64,000 nt of DNA from assembly GCA_947631765.1 (NCBI GenBank), contig CANRMP010000006.1:62001-126000 (forward strand), in the 5' to 3' direction. Shown in pieces: positions 33,401 through 41,613 of the stretch. Source of the stretch: an uncultured Clostridia bacterium (lineage in GTDB: Bacteria > Bacillota > Clostridia > Oscillospirales > CAG-272). A program made the position numbers and the translations under genes. The notes under the pieces were generated by a model that searched no databases, was not told where the DNA came from, and saw only the letters and a list, made by a program, of their open reading frames with translations. The stretch's first letter is position 1. Every line of letters begins with the position of its first letter.

Positions 33401-33467
33401 CGCTTACGAATCTGCCGACAATATGCTAAGGCTTTGGATTAAACAAAATATTCTCGATAAGGTGTAA
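30462..33467 (+). CDS. Large secreted protein with Cys/His hydrolase-like, SH3 and Ig-like domains
   Basis: The 1001-residue product from ATG at 30462 has an N-terminal membrane or signal segment (about 8-33). Residues 60-230 are beta-rich and unrecognised. Residues 270-420 resemble a papain-fold amidase of the NlpC/P60 or CHAP kind: C320 in SSQCYGFAEFC and H379 in RVGGHSLFV, in the Cys-then-His order of that fold. A bacterial SH3 domain (about 452-510, ASALNLRKEP), an Ig-like domain (516-588), a BIg2 domain (592-673, NSSNPDVATVENG) and an InlB-like GW repeat segment (about 740-800, LFAGWFKDG) follow. The last 190 residues are not recognised. It probably acts on or binds peptidoglycan. The ribosome binding site is weak (AAAGG, 14 bases upstream). 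Confidence 0.65.
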   Translation: MPKKIFNKFMAMFLAYSMLIGTAGQSISLVLSSIIRSPEPAYTDLADNAASIDSAYACDASGHTYTVEDGNIMHGGIVLVSDNADQILYSENRIYYNKDSEIKSLDLDTGDLRTEGMANGDIISFSMYNNRLYTYDGDTLSKLDGAVVLDMNRSVFVEEHEDEWISLELDKCLFFSVLNEDEYLLYFDNPDYDPEDAFENPEQRIVCKYSVSRDIALFYNPYDLDDASLDPDSSGDIKNLSTDSSGVSATSLATAKYAIGNNTFPLDEYPVNSFFTKNGKSCTCHNKGICVAARASRGCNCMRYYPSESNCEIDLMSSQCYGFAEFCEYRAYGYIDKRSSAKFYNAFGGKKSAKTWTANTVKETLTKVGAGGHLRVGGHSLFVISVSATGFITYEANKSRTNYNCIVYTTSWTWDSFYSSRSSSDILFYYMPKDVSNDPITQFEYTPGNYQVKASALNLRKEPTISSNILTKIPDGTIIYIESFNSDKTWGKTFYNGHSGWVSLDYVFYLSEGIGITGITIETPPNKTAYFVDDSFTTEGMSVYATFTDGTTSEISGYTCSGYNMKSPGTYTVIVSYNGHTASFKITVELKRIYPTAISLDVNKLALLTGDSYELLHTILPANANMLTLAWNSSNPDVATVENGVITTYKAGKTTITVTTVNNISASCVLSVVDMPEGTSWSVGADGEPLDSLPLGITPIDYSVRYRIMQKNGSYGEWIYLSVGDDLPPLEGQTVQYQYRAITVSFISDGRNAFEPMAVDIDTYVELNKYVLEKEGSLFAGWFKDGTAAQNLDTSKAYGSRVLIESDTEFYAGWIDIDMVDADLADPLAASEHLEGFGFAGAQFAMNNDYPGIRFFTRIRSSILDDLKKLTKNYEYGTVVILKSALKKELVIGGSKAYLNSKEAVKVPANNTYAVYGDYIIYNALVTGFTDSYLASDFAARPYITYKDANGLSHTYYYTCTGEDTSYGAYYTSLYDVALIAYESADNMLRLWIKQNILDKV

Positions 33468-33509
33468 AACAGCAAAAATACTGTTTTTCCTACCTTTGGG
33501 CAAGTTAAA

Positions 33510-33537
33510 AAGCGGCAAGAATTTATCCTTGCCGCTT
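33510..33537. terminator. Terminator hairpin abutting the left end of the insertion sequence
   Basis: AAGCGGCAAG (33510-33519) pairs with CTTGCCGCTT (33528-33537). On the minus strand it is followed by TTTT. Its right arm overlaps the first two bases of the IS inverted repeat. Confidence 0.7.
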
Positions 33538-35119
33538 CAGACTGAAGACAAAGCGGTTTAGAGCTCAAACGCCCAAAGCGGCTTTTTTGTAATTTGTAGA
33601 AAAGATGCAATAATTCGTGAAGAGGTACAAAAGCGGTTCAAAATGCACAAGAAATGGTGAATGGACGAACTATCCTTGCCATTTTTCCACAGGAATGTGG
33701 CTAACTTTTTGAGATTCATGCACGCGAAAGTAAGCCCGACCTTCATATTCATCCGGGCTTTACCAATCATATTCGTATATCGGAAACCGTGAAACTCCTT
33801 GGCTGTGCCGAAAATTCGTTCAATGGTTTCTTTTCGCCTATTATATATTTCCTTGGTTCCGCTTGTATGACGTATGTCCTCGCAAATCTCCATATAATTT
33901 TCCCAAATATGTCGGGTGACAATTTTTACATGGTTTTTGCTTTCGGTACATTTAGAAAGATAAGGGCACTTCTCGCACTCTGTAGGGCAACTTTTGTATT
34001 CGCGGTATCCCTCGCGGTTGGTCGTAGAGTAACGGAGTATTTTGTCGTTGGGGCATATGTAACAGTCATATTGTTCATCGTAAACGTATTCATATTTCTT
34101 GAAGAACCCGTCTTTGGTTTGCGGTCGTTTGTAAGGAAATATCGGTTCGATACCGTCGTCGATTAACAGCTTTGCGATTGCGGGAGTCTTGTAGCCCGCG
34201 TCTGCTATGATCTTTTCCGTGGACGTCTTGTCCAACTTGTCATATAGTCCCTTAAAGGTTCTGCTGTCATGAAGATTTCCTCTGTTGACGGTATATCCTA
34301 AAACCCATCCGTGCTTGTCGCACGCGGTTTCTATGGAATAAGCAAAAACTTCTTTATGCTCTCCCTTGTGAAACCAACCGCTTTCAGGATCTGTTGTACT
34401 CCTCTTTTCCTCTTTGGTTTCCTCCCCGTTTCCGTTTCCGCCTCTATCATCATCGTCGTCTTTCAACGGCTTTTTGCCGTGTGCGTCGCGGTCTTCATTT
34501 ATCTCTTTCTTTAATTGCTCCTCATAGAATAGGACTTCTTTTTTTACCGTTTCAGATACACTTTTCTTGCTGTTTGCACAGGCTTTTACGTGCGTTGCGT
34601 CAACGAATACCTCTTTCGGGTCGACCAGCTTATGCTTTATGCACTCTTCCAGTATCCTTGTGAATATCTGTTCGAATATATCCGTGTCCTTGAATCGCCT
34701 TGTATAATTCTTCCCGAAGGTCGTGAAATGGGGTACCTTATCCGTAAACCCCAGTCCAAGAAACCATCTGTATGCAACGTTTACTTCTATCTCTCGGATG
34801 GTTTGGCGCATACTTCTTATTCCATACAGATACTGTATAAATGGGATTTTAATCAGCGTTACCGGATTGATACTCGGCCTCCCGTTATCCGCACAATATT
34901 TGTCCTCCACCAATTCATAGATGAAATTCCAATCGATTGCCGCTTCGATCTTCCTCAGCAGATGATTCTCCGGCACAAGCTGCTCAACGCTTACTATCTC
35001 CATTTGCTTGCTTTTATCTTCCTTTGCGCTCAGCACTTCTTTCACCCCTTCCTTTGCTTCTATTTTACCATCTCGCTAAAAAAACAAAGCCCTTTTCAGG
35101 ACTTTGTCTTCAGTCTGAA
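33536..35119 (-). mobile_element. Insertion sequence, IS1182 family type, complete
   Basis: A 1584-base element bounded by 18-base perfect terminal inverted repeats (TTCAGACTGAAGACAAAG at 33536-33553, and its complement at 35102-35119). It encodes one intact transposase. No target duplication is visible. Both ends touch terminator hairpins. The reading frame is undamaged, so the element may still be active. Confidence 0.9.
33558..35045 (-). CDS. IS1182-family transposase
   Basis: The 495-residue protein is a DDE transposase of the IS1182 group. The N-terminal part (about 1-125) has the conserved LVPENHLLRKIEAAIDW and SINPVTLIKIPFIQYLYGI segments of the DUF772 domain. The catalytic region shows VDATHVKA (first Asp), IADAGYKTPA (second Asp) and RKETIERIFGTAKE (Glu), plus a CPxxCEKCPYLSKC zinc-like motif in the insertion domain. 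An acidic low-complexity segment (DDDDDRGGNGNG) lies between the first two acids. The frame is complete. The start is uncertain: GTG at 35045 sits very close to GGAAGGGG, while GTG at 35036 has better spacing. Confidence 0.92.
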   Translation of the reverse strand: MKEVLSAKEDKSKQMEIVSVEQLVPENHLLRKIEAAIDWNFIYELVEDKYCADNGRPSINPVTLIKIPFIQYLYGIRSMRQTIREIEVNVAYRWFLGLGFTDKVPHFTTFGKNYTRRFKDTDIFEQIFTRILEECIKHKLVDPKEVFVDATHVKACANSKKSVSETVKKEVLFYEEQLKKEINEDRDAHGKKPLKDDDDDRGGNGNGEETKEEKRSTTDPESGWFHKGEHKEVFAYSIETACDKHGWVLGYTVNRGNLHDSRTFKGLYDKLDKTSTEKIIADAGYKTPAIAKLLIDDGIEPIFPYKRPQTKDGFFKKYEYVYDEQYDCYICPNDKILRYSTTNREGYREYKSCPTECEKCPYLSKCTESKNHVKIVTRHIWENYMEICEDIRHTSGTKEIYNRRKETIERIFGTAKEFHGFRYTNMIGKARMNMKVGLTFACMNLKKLATFLWKNGKDSSSIHHFLCILNRFCTSSRIIASFLQITKKPLWAFEL

Positions 35120-35156
35120 ACTCCGAGAATCATCGGAGTTTTTATATTTTTTTATT
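35118..35156 (+). terminator. Terminator hairpin abutting the right end of the insertion sequence
   Basis: AAACTCCGA (35118-35126) pairs with TCGGAGTTT (35133-35141), followed by TTATATTTTTTT on the plus strand. It lies just after the nrdR stop, read from the other side. Confidence 0.7.
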
Positions 35157-35604
35157 TCTTGCCGCGAAGCTGATTAATAGCGTTAAGGAAGGTTTCGATA
35201 TCCTTGAACTCGCGGTAAACCGAAGCAAAGCGCACGTAAGAAACCTCGTCAAGCACACGCAGCTTTTCCATCGCCTTTGTTCCTATCTCCTCGGAGGTCA
35301 CCTCGGTTTTCATGGCGTTCATAAATTCGTTTTCGATTTCGTTTACAAGAGTTTCAAGCTGTTCGGTGGTGACAGGTCGCTTGTAACAGGATTTTAGCAG
35401 ACCCGAAAACAGCTTGTTTTTGTCGAAAAGCTCTTTGCTTCCGTCCTTTTTAATGACCACTATCGGAGTCATTTCAATGGCTTCATAGGTTGTAAAGCGG
35501 TACTTGCAGGAAAGACACTCTCTCCGCCGTCTTATAGTGGAGTGTTCCGTTGGGCGAGAATCGACCACTTTGCTGTCTGTACAGCCGCATATGGGACATT
35601 TCAT
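35152..35604 (-). CDS. nrdR: NrdR, repressor of ribonucleotide reductase genes
   Basis: NrdR represses nrd operons when its ATP-cone domain is loaded with dATP. The 150-residue protein is full length: zinc ribbon CPICGCTDSKVVDSRP and RRECLSCKYRFTTYE (C3, C6, C31, C34), then the ATP-cone (about 48-140, VVIKKDGSKELFDKNKL). ATG at 35604 follows GGAGG by 12 bases. It is the last gene of the recA-to-nrdR operon, three bases after the toprim gene. No NrdR box search was possible for the whole genome; no ribonucleotide reductase gene lies in the window. Confidence 0.97.
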   Translation of the reverse strand: MKCPICGCTDSKVVDSRPTEHSTIRRRRECLSCKYRFTTYEAIEMTPIVVIKKDGSKELFDKNKLFSGLLKSCYKRPVTTEQLETLVNEIENEFMNAMKTEVTSEEIGTKAMEKLRVLDEVSYVRFASVYREFKDIETFLNAINQLRGKK

Positions 35605-35607
35605 ATA

Positions 35608-36204
35608 TTACTTGTCCTCCTTTTGTATTATTTGCTTGGCGTTTTCGTAAAGCTCTCTGCCGCCGAGCAGATTAATCGCATCAACAAGCGCACTACCGTT
35701 AAGGGTGTCCGGAAGGTCGAGAGCCAAAAGAAGCCTTTTTCGCTTTTCCTTGCTGTTGTCGCCGCCGGAAAAGCCGTCGTTAAAGAGGTCGACCTTTGTG
35801 ACCTTTTCTTTTTCCTTTTGAGGATATTCCGCCTGAAAGGGCTTTAACAACTCATAAAGAAGGGAAACATCCATTCCCTCTACGCCGACAATACCTTCCT
35901 TTGAGGGTTGCTCTTTTCTTTTTTCTTTTCCTTTTATTTTTGGAATATAAAGATCTATAATTTGGTCTTTTGGCACAAAGGAGCGTATGTGCGCTCTTAT
36001 GAGCATTCCGGCGCTGTCGCTGTCTGAAAGGACAATAAGCCCTTTTTCATTGGCAAGGCGCCGTATCATGCGGCGTTTTTCCTCTTTTTTAAAAATCCCG
36101 AATCCGTCGGTTGTGACAATCATGGCGTCGGTTATCGACGAAAGCTTTATTTTATCGTATTTTCCCTCAAGTATTATCACCCGATCTATATGAAGCTTTT
36201 CCAT
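35608..36204 (-). CDS. Toprim-domain protein related to RNase M5
   Basis: The 198-residue product begins with a toprim fold: VIILEGKYDKIKL (conserved Glu near residue 13), TTDGFGIFKKEE, and VLSDSDSAGMLIRAHI with the DxD metal site near residues 60-62. RNase M5 and primase-like proteins share this domain. The C-terminal half (about 130-198) resembles the DUF4093 domain that accompanies it in Firmicutes. A basic, Lys-rich insert lies at 90-105. It could be the 5S rRNA maturase RnmV, but no ksgA is next to it, and the assignment is left at family level. It overlaps no neighbour; nrdR starts three bases on. Confidence 0.7.
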   Translation of the reverse strand: MEKLHIDRVIILEGKYDKIKLSSITDAMIVTTDGFGIFKKEEKRRMIRRLANEKGLIVLSDSDSAGMLIRAHIRSFVPKDQIIDLYIPKIKGKEKRKEQPSKEGIVGVEGMDVSLLYELLKPFQAEYPQKEKEKVTKVDLFNDGFSGGDNSKEKRKRLLLALDLPDTLNGSALVDAINLLGGRELYENAKQIIQKEDK

Positions 36205-36209
36205 ACTCC

Positions 36210-37241
36210 CTATCCTTCGGTCTGCAAAATCAGTTCTTCAATAATATAATACTTGTTTACGGGGGCGCTTTTTATCGAGTTATCGGCATCATAGCAAAGA
36301 GAGATGATTTTTTCAAGCCGTTTTGTCGTAAAGCGCGAGGCGGCGCGAAGCCTGAGCGAAAGAGCGTATTCATTCATTTTAAGCGCCGCGGAGATATCGC
36401 TCTTGTTCATTCCGCTCTCATAGAGAACCTTGATAAGGTGAAGCTCGGTATAGCTTTTTGCAATAGTCACCATTATTTCCTCAGGGCGTGTCTTTTGTCT
36501 TATCATATGGTCAACCACATGCAGTGCGGCGGGAATGTTTCCCTCCAAAAGGGCGTTTGACAAATCAAAGCTTCCGAAATCCTTTTTTGGTGAGCAGACT
36601 TTATAGACGGTGGAAGCATCCACCCTCTCCTGCCCGCGAGAGCGCGCATAGGCGCAGAGCTTGAACACCTCGTTTGAAAGAATGAACATGTCCGCCGTGC
36701 AGTAATCAATCAGCGCCCGACAGGTATCGTTATCCGCAATACAGCCGTTTGAGGCAAAATGCCTTGAAAGCCAAGAGATAAGCTTTGCGGGAGTCTGCCT
36801 TTCAAAATTCACGGCACTACAGACCTTCATAAGCGCCGCAAGCGGTGCGGAAGGCTTCTTTTTTGTCCCCTCGGAAAGCTCAGAGGGCAAAGTGTATATC
36901 AGCGCGGTGGTGTTCCCCACGTCCGAAAGGGCAAGGCAGAGCCGTTCAAGCTCTGCTTTTGACATTTTATCAAAATTTGCGTCTCGAAGCTCCACAAGGC
37001 GATGCCCCGTGCCGAGCATATCAAGCATCGGCAGAGAGGCAAGCTCAGCCTCAAACGCGTCAAGGTCGCCTCCGTTTACAATAACATGGTTAAACGCCGC
37101 AAAATCCGAATCCCCCACAAGGGATTTTCTTGTCATATTCAGCCAGTGTCGTTTTAAGTATTCCTCTTCACCGTAAAAAAGATATGCGCCCGGGGCTTTA
37201 GCCCTCAGCTTTGTGTCGAGTTCCAAGGTCGAAATAAGCAT
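36210..37241 (-). CDS. holA: DNA polymerase III delta subunit
   Basis: The delta subunit opens the sliding clamp as part of the clamp loader. The 343-residue length is typical. It begins with the AAA-like domain I (AYLFYGEEEYLKRHWLNMTRK, about 18-38) and has the conserved LELRDANF region near 82-90. A C-terminal helical collar has the usual SNALLEGNIPAALHVVDHMIRQKTRPEEI segment. Like other delta subunits it has no working Walker A motif. It sits in the recA operon, 10 bases after pgsA and five bases before the toprim gene. The partner dnaX/holB genes are not in the window. Confidence 0.93.
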   Translation of the reverse strand: MLISTLELDTKLRAKAPGAYLFYGEEEYLKRHWLNMTRKSLVGDSDFAAFNHVIVNGGDLDAFEAELASLPMLDMLGTGHRLVELRDANFDKMSKAELERLCLALSDVGNTTALIYTLPSELSEGTKKKPSAPLAALMKVCSAVNFERQTPAKLISWLSRHFASNGCIADNDTCRALIDYCTADMFILSNEVFKLCAYARSRGQERVDASTVYKVCSPKKDFGSFDLSNALLEGNIPAALHVVDHMIRQKTRPEEIMVTIAKSYTELHLIKVLYESGMNKSDISAALKMNEYALSLRLRAASRFTTKRLEKIISLCYDADNSIKSAPVNKYYIIEELILQTEG

Positions 37242-37251
37242 ACTTTGCCTC

Positions 37252-37845
37252 TTATTCGCCTCTTAAGTCGGGAAGATAGATGATAAAATATTTAACTCCC
37301 GAATATATTGTCATAAATGTCATAATTCCGAGCGAAAGATAGGTTATAACAGGCGCGCTCCAAATAAGCGGCTCAAGAAGGGCTGCCACAACAAATACCA
37401 TTTGAGAAACGGTTTTAATTTTTCCCGCCATATTTGCGGCAATAACGCCGCTCCCCTTGCAGAGCATGCGCAGAGAGGTGACCGCAAACTCACGAAGAAG
37501 CACAATAAAGAGCGCAAACGCAAGCAGGGTTATAAAGAGAAAATCGCCTCTTTTAAAGACCATAAGCGATACAAGCGCGCCGAAAATCAGCAGCTTATCA
37601 GCCAGCGGGTCGAGAAATTTTCCGAAATCCGAAATAAGACTGTATTTTCTTGCAAGATATCCGTCAAGCATATCGGTCAGTGATATGACAATAAACAAAA
37701 GTGCGCCGACAATTCGGGTAACGCTTTCATCCAAAATGGGGAAAATAAGCGTCGCCATGAAAAAGGGTACAAGAATTATCCTTGCAACCGTCAATATGTT
37801 TGGTATATTTTTATTAATGGTTTTTTGACCGTTCTTTTCGGACAT
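37252..37845 (-). CDS. pgsA: CDP-diacylglycerol-glycerol-3-phosphate phosphatidyltransferase
   Basis: PgsA makes phosphatidylglycerol phosphate, the first committed step to phosphatidylglycerol, in the membrane. The 197-residue sequence has the CDP-alcohol phosphotransferase signature DxxDGxxARx8Gx3Dx3D, seen as DMLDGYLARKYSLISDFGKFLDPLAD near residues 58-83, and about six membrane helices. It starts with ATG and a CTAAGAAAGGA-type site. It lies 35 bases after rimO and 10 before holA, an order common in Firmicutes where pgsA precedes cinA/recA. Here the operon order relative to recA is reversed. Confidence 0.95.
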   Translation of the reverse strand: MSEKNGQKTINKNIPNILTVARIILVPFFMATLIFPILDESVTRIVGALLFIVISLTDMLDGYLARKYSLISDFGKFLDPLADKLLIFGALVSLMVFKRGDFLFITLLAFALFIVLLREFAVTSLRMLCKGSGVIAANMAGKIKTVSQMVFVVAALLEPLIWSAPVITYLSLGIMTFMTIYSGVKYFIIYLPDLRGE

Positions 37846-37880
37846 AAGCTCTGTTTTTTCCTTTCTTAGCTTTATGAAGC

Positions 37881-39209
37881 TTACTTGCTGGGCTTTACAA
37901 CGCCTATAAGGTCATAGTCGAGAATTTCAGTCACCTTTACATTGACAAATTCGCCGCTTTTATACCTTCTGCTTCCGGTAAAATATATCTTTGTGTCAAT
38001 TTCCGGTGCGTCGGCGTAGCCTCTTCCGTAAAACATCTCGCTGACCGGGTCGTAATCCTCAACAAGTACCGTTATTGTCTTTCCGAGCAGCTTTTGGTTG
38101 TTTTCAATGACCACTTGAAGCTGTTCTCTCATTATTATGTCATATCTGTCCTGCTTTGTCTGCTCGTCTACCATATTATCCATTTTTGCGGCGGGAGTTC
38201 CCTCCTCAACGCTGTAGGTAAACGCGCCGAAGCGATCAAAACGGTATTCTTTTATAAACTCGCAAAGCTCATTAAAATCCTCTTCGGTCTCTCCCGGAAA
38301 TCCCACAATTGCGGTGGTGCGTATGGCGATACCCGGAATTTCTCTGCGAAGCCTTGTTATGGCGTCCTTTATTACGTTTGAGCCTCCGTGACGGTTCATG
38401 GCTTTCAGAATACGGTCTGATATATGCTGAATCGGCAGGTCGATATACTTTTGCACCCTCGGATTGTCCCTTATTTCCGCAATAAGTTCATCGGTTATTT
38501 TGTCCGGATAGCAATATAACAGTCTTATCCAAGGAATGTTTGTGTTTTCGGTTATTTTTCTTATAAGCTTTGCAAGGGAATATTCCCCGTAAAGGTCAAG
38601 CCCGTATCGGCTGGTGTCCTGAGCGACAATATTCAGCTCCTTTACCCCGAGCTTTTCAAGCTCCCTTGCCTCCTCGACAAGCTCCTCCATCGGGCGGCTG
38701 CGAAAAGAGCCTCTTATAAGCGGTATAGCGCAGAATGTACAGCGATTGTCGCACCCCTCAGCCACCTTGAGATACGCCGTATACTCTGGAGTCGTTACAA
38801 TTCTTTCGCCGCCGAGCTTCATTTTTTCTTTGTCTTTGAAGGAGACGTACTTTTTGCCGTCATATGCCGCTCTTACCGCCTCGGCTATATCGGAGAGAGA
38901 GCCGACGCCCACAAGCGCGTCAACCTCGGGTAATTCTTCAAGCACGCTTTCCCGATAGCGCTCAGCCATACAGCCGCACACCACGATACCTTTGAGCTTT
39001 CTGTGCTTTTTAAGCCACGCGATATCGAGAATGGAATCAATGGATTCCCTTTTAGCGCTTTCGATAAACGCACAGGTATTGATTATTATAACGTCCGCCT
39101 CAATATCCTCGGAGGTGATTTCAAATCCCTCTTTTTCGAGGTTATGGAGCATAACCTCGGTGTCAACCTGATTTTTCGGACAACCCAATGACACAAATCC
39201 GACCTTCAT
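37881..39209 (-). CDS. rimO: Ribosomal protein S12 methylthiotransferase RimO
   Basis: RimO is a radical-SAM enzyme that adds a methylthio group to an Asp of ribosomal protein S12. The 442-residue protein has all three family domains: an N-terminal MTTase domain (MKVGFVSLGCPKNQVDTE, with cysteines near 10, 46 and 80 binding the auxiliary cluster), the radical-SAM core with CDNRCTFC near residues 152-159, and a C-terminal TRAM domain (about 375-440). LGCPKNQVDTE distinguishes it from MiaB. It follows recX by 22 bases in the same operon. Confidence 0.96.
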   Translation of the reverse strand: MKVGFVSLGCPKNQVDTEVMLHNLEKEGFEITSEDIEADVIIINTCAFIESAKRESIDSILDIAWLKKHRKLKGIVVCGCMAERYRESVLEELPEVDALVGVGSLSDIAEAVRAAYDGKKYVSFKDKEKMKLGGERIVTTPEYTAYLKVAEGCDNRCTFCAIPLIRGSFRSRPMEELVEEARELEKLGVKELNIVAQDTSRYGLDLYGEYSLAKLIRKITENTNIPWIRLLYCYPDKITDELIAEIRDNPRVQKYIDLPIQHISDRILKAMNRHGGSNVIKDAITRLRREIPGIAIRTTAIVGFPGETEEDFNELCEFIKEYRFDRFGAFTYSVEEGTPAAKMDNMVDEQTKQDRYDIIMREQLQVVIENNQKLLGKTITVLVEDYDPVSEMFYGRGYADAPEIDTKIYFTGSRRYKSGEFVNVKVTEILDYDLIGVVKPSK

Positions 39210-39231
39210 ATTATCTTTTCATCCTTGTTTT

Positions 39232-39807
39232 TTATTGTTTTTGCGCTCTGCCGAGCTCTTCAAGCGCATACCGTATCTCCTCTGAGGAAAAACCGTTGTT
39301 TTTCAGCTTTGAGAGAATATACATCCGCTCTTTTCCCTTTCGCGCCAAAGAGCTTGCAAGCGTTCGGGCGTTTTCAAAAAAATCCACGTCGCCCTCGATT
39401 TTAAGCAGCGCCTCTTCTTTGTACAGCTTTACGCTTCTTAAACCGAAATACCGCGCAAGCTCAAGCTCTATTTTCCGCAGTCCGTAAAATTTTCGGTTCG
39501 CAAGGAACCTTATTTTTTCTTCCATAAGGCGCCTGTCGCTAAGGTACTTTTTTTCTTTAAGCCGTATTACAACATCCCTTATCTCGTCTTTGTCAAAGCC
39601 CTTTTCAAGAAGCTTTTCGGTAAGCGCCTTTTCGCTTCGGTCACAAAAGGCAAGAAGCTTCATTGCCACCTTCATACAAGGGGTGCTATTATTCTCCTCT
39701 GAAGTGGAGGACGGCCCCTCAATGGAGCTTTGCGCCGCTGTTTGGTTCTCCCGAGTGTTAATATCGGTGAGTTTTACAGCCCTTATTGCTCTTTTTTCGC
39801 TTTCCAT
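39232..39807 (-). CDS. recX: Regulatory protein RecX
   Basis: RecX inhibits RecA filament growth. The 191-residue protein has a polar N-terminal extension (about 1-45, Ser/Glu-rich) and then three-helix repeats typical of the family: AMKLLAFCDRSEKALTEKL with KGFDKDEIRDVVIRL, then KKYLSDRRLMEEKIRF with YGLRKIELELAR, and a third ending GFSSEEIRYALEEL. The gene begins nine bases after the recA stop, an arrangement seen in many bacteria and consistent with joint expression at a lower level. The ribosome binding site is weak. An internal ATG at residue 45 is an alternative start. Confidence 0.85.
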   Translation of the reverse strand: MESEKRAIRAVKLTDINTRENQTAAQSSIEGPSSTSEENNSTPCMKVAMKLLAFCDRSEKALTEKLLEKGFDKDEIRDVVIRLKEKKYLSDRRLMEEKIRFLANRKFYGLRKIELELARYFGLRSVKLYKEEALLKIEGDVDFFENARTLASSLARKGKERMYILSKLKNNGFSSEEIRYALEELGRAQKQ

Positions 39808-39816
39808 TTTGGGCGC

Positions 39817-40899
39817 TTAAATAGAAATATCAAACTCCTCATCAAGAAGGGCTTCGGTATCTACCTCTTCCACGGGAGCGTCACTGCTCTTAATTTTTGC
39901 TTCTATTTCGCTCATGATATCAGGATGCTCTTCAAGAAACTGCTTTGCCTTTTCCTTGCCCTGTCCTATGCGGTCCTCATTGTAATAGAACCACGCGCCG
40001 CTCTTTTCGATAATGCCGAGCTGGACTGCCGCCTCTATTATTTCGCTTGACTTTGATATGCCCTTGCCGTAAATAATATCAAATTCAGCCGTCTTGAACG
40101 GGGGCGCAACCTTATTTTTTACAACCTTACAGCGCGTGTGGTTTCCGTATGAGACCGTGCCGTTTTTGAGCGTTTCCACTCTTCTCACGTCAATTCGCAC
40201 AGAGGCATAGTATTTGAGCGCGTTGCCTCCCGAGGTGGTTTCGGGATTTCCGTACATTACTCCCACCTTGGTTCTGAGCTGATTTATGAATATAACGATA
40301 CAGTTTGTTTTTGAAATGGCGCTTGTCAGCTTTCTCATTGCCTGAGACATAAGTCTTGCCTGAACCGCCACCTGAGATGAGCCCATCTCGGAATCTATTT
40401 CCTGCTGAGGCACAAGCGCCGCAACCGAGTCGATAACCACGATATCGACAGCCCCAGAGCGCACAAGCGCCTCGGTTATATCAAGCGCCTGCTCCGCGCT
40501 GTCCGGCTGTGATACAAGAAGCTCGTCTATATTAATGCCAAGCGCCTGCGCGTAGACCGGGTCAAGGGCGTTTTCAACGTCTATGTACGCCGCGTTTCCG
40601 CCGGTTTTCTGTACCTCTGCCACGCAGTGCAGCGCCAGGGTGGTCTTACCCGAGGACTCGGGTCCGTATATCTCGACAATTCTTCCCTTGGGCAGTCCTC
40701 CGACTCCCAGCGCAATATCAAGCGTTAAGGAGCCTGTTGATACCGCCGTAACGTTCATTGAGGTATTCTCCCCGAGCTTCATAATAGCGCCCTTGCCGAA
40801 TTCCTTTTCTATGTTGGTAAGCGCCGTCTCAAGGGCGCGCTTTTTCCCCTCGCTGCCCTCGGGCATTGCCTGCGGCTCGCTCTTTTTTGCCTTTGCCAT
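39817..40899 (-). CDS. recA: Recombinase RecA
   Basis: RecA forms filaments on single-stranded DNA for homologous recombination and triggers LexA self-cleavage. The 360-residue protein has Walker A GPESSGKT at 79-86, the [20 protein letters not shown] region with Walker B, the L2 loop [26 protein letters not shown], and an acidic C-terminal tail ([15 protein letters not shown]). Start is ATG after AAGGAAGGG. It leads an operon with recX, rimO, pgsA, holA, a toprim gene and nrdR. No clear LexA box was recognised in the 70 bases upstream, so damage control is uncertain. Confidence 0.99.
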   Translation of the reverse strand: MAKAKKSEPQAMPEGSEGKKRALETALTNIEKEFGKGAIMKLGENTSMNVTAVSTGSLTLDIALGVGGLPKGRIVEIYGPESSGKTTLALHCVAEVQKTGGNAAYIDVENALDPVYAQALGINIDELLVSQPDSAEQALDITEALVRSGAVDIVVIDSVAALVPQQEIDSEMGSSQVAVQARLMSQAMRKLTSAISKTNCIVIFINQLRTKVGVMYGNPETTSGGNALKYYASVRIDVRRVETLKNGTVSYGNHTRCKVVKNKVAPPFKTAEFDIIYGKGISKSSEIIEAAVQLGIIEKSGAWFYYNEDRIGQGKEKAKQFLEEHPDIMSEIEAKIKSSDAPVEEVDTEALLDEEFDISI

Positions 40900-40969
40900 A
40901 ATATTTACCCTTCCTTACTTATTTATAAAATGAATTGTTTTGACTTTTTAAGTATGCCGAAAGCCGCGC

Positions 40970-41593
40970 TTATTCGTAGCTTACCTGACATATCCAGGTT
41001 TGGGTGTCAAGCTTCCAGGCATCTCCCTCTTTTAAAAGTCTTATCTCCATAACGCTGCGGCGCTCGGAGGCTCCCGCCGTTATTTCGATCTCCCCTTCTA
41101 TCATGGTTTTTGTTGACCTCTTTACAACGGCGGTATTTACATACGCTACCGCAGTCAGATTGTAGGGGGTGTGATTGTGGGTTATGTCGATCCTTAGCCC
41201 CGTTACTTTCCCGTTGTCGTCAACATCGTCGCAAAATCTTGCCATAATGGTGTCGCTGTTCTCAAAGGCGTATTGATTTACAATAACCATAAGGTCTGCG
41301 CTGTACAGCTCCTCTGCCGCCGCTCTGAGCTCTTCAACACTGCGATAAGGGGATGACAACGAGACGGCGTAATATATCGGTGTTCTTGCCTCAATATCCT
41401 CCTCCGAGGGAGACGACGAGGTATCAAAAGAATTACCCCAGATATATCCCGAAAGCAGTGCGTCCTTCTCAAGCAGAGGAGCCACTATTTCGACTAATTC
41501 CTCGTCGGTTATCGGTCCTTTGAATAACGAACATGAGGTCATGCCTGTAAGCATAACTATCGCCAAAAATATGCACAAGACGCTCTTTTTCAT
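40970..41593 (-). CDS. Putative lipoprotein of unknown function
   Basis: The 207-residue product has a lipoprotein signal peptide (MKKSVLCIFLAIVMLTGMTSC, lipobox C21), so it should be tethered outside the membrane. The mature part starts with helical segments (ITDEELVEIVAPLLEKDALLSGYIWG), followed by a mixed domain with a Trp near the end (TWICQVSYE). The overall form recalls small two-domain clostridial lipoproteins, but no family is certain. It lies 20 bases after gyrA and 70 before recA, all on the minus strand. Confidence 0.75.
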   Translation of the reverse strand: MKKSVLCIFLAIVMLTGMTSCSLFKGPITDEELVEIVAPLLEKDALLSGYIWGNSFDTSSSPSEEDIEARTPIYYAVSLSSPYRSVEELRAAAEELYSADLMVIVNQYAFENSDTIMARFCDDVDDNGKVTGLRIDITHNHTPYNLTAVAYVNTAVVKRSTKTMIEGEIEITAGASERRSVMEIRLLKEGDAWKLDTQTWICQVSYE

Positions 41594-41613
41594 AGCAATC
41601 TCCCGGTTTATAG

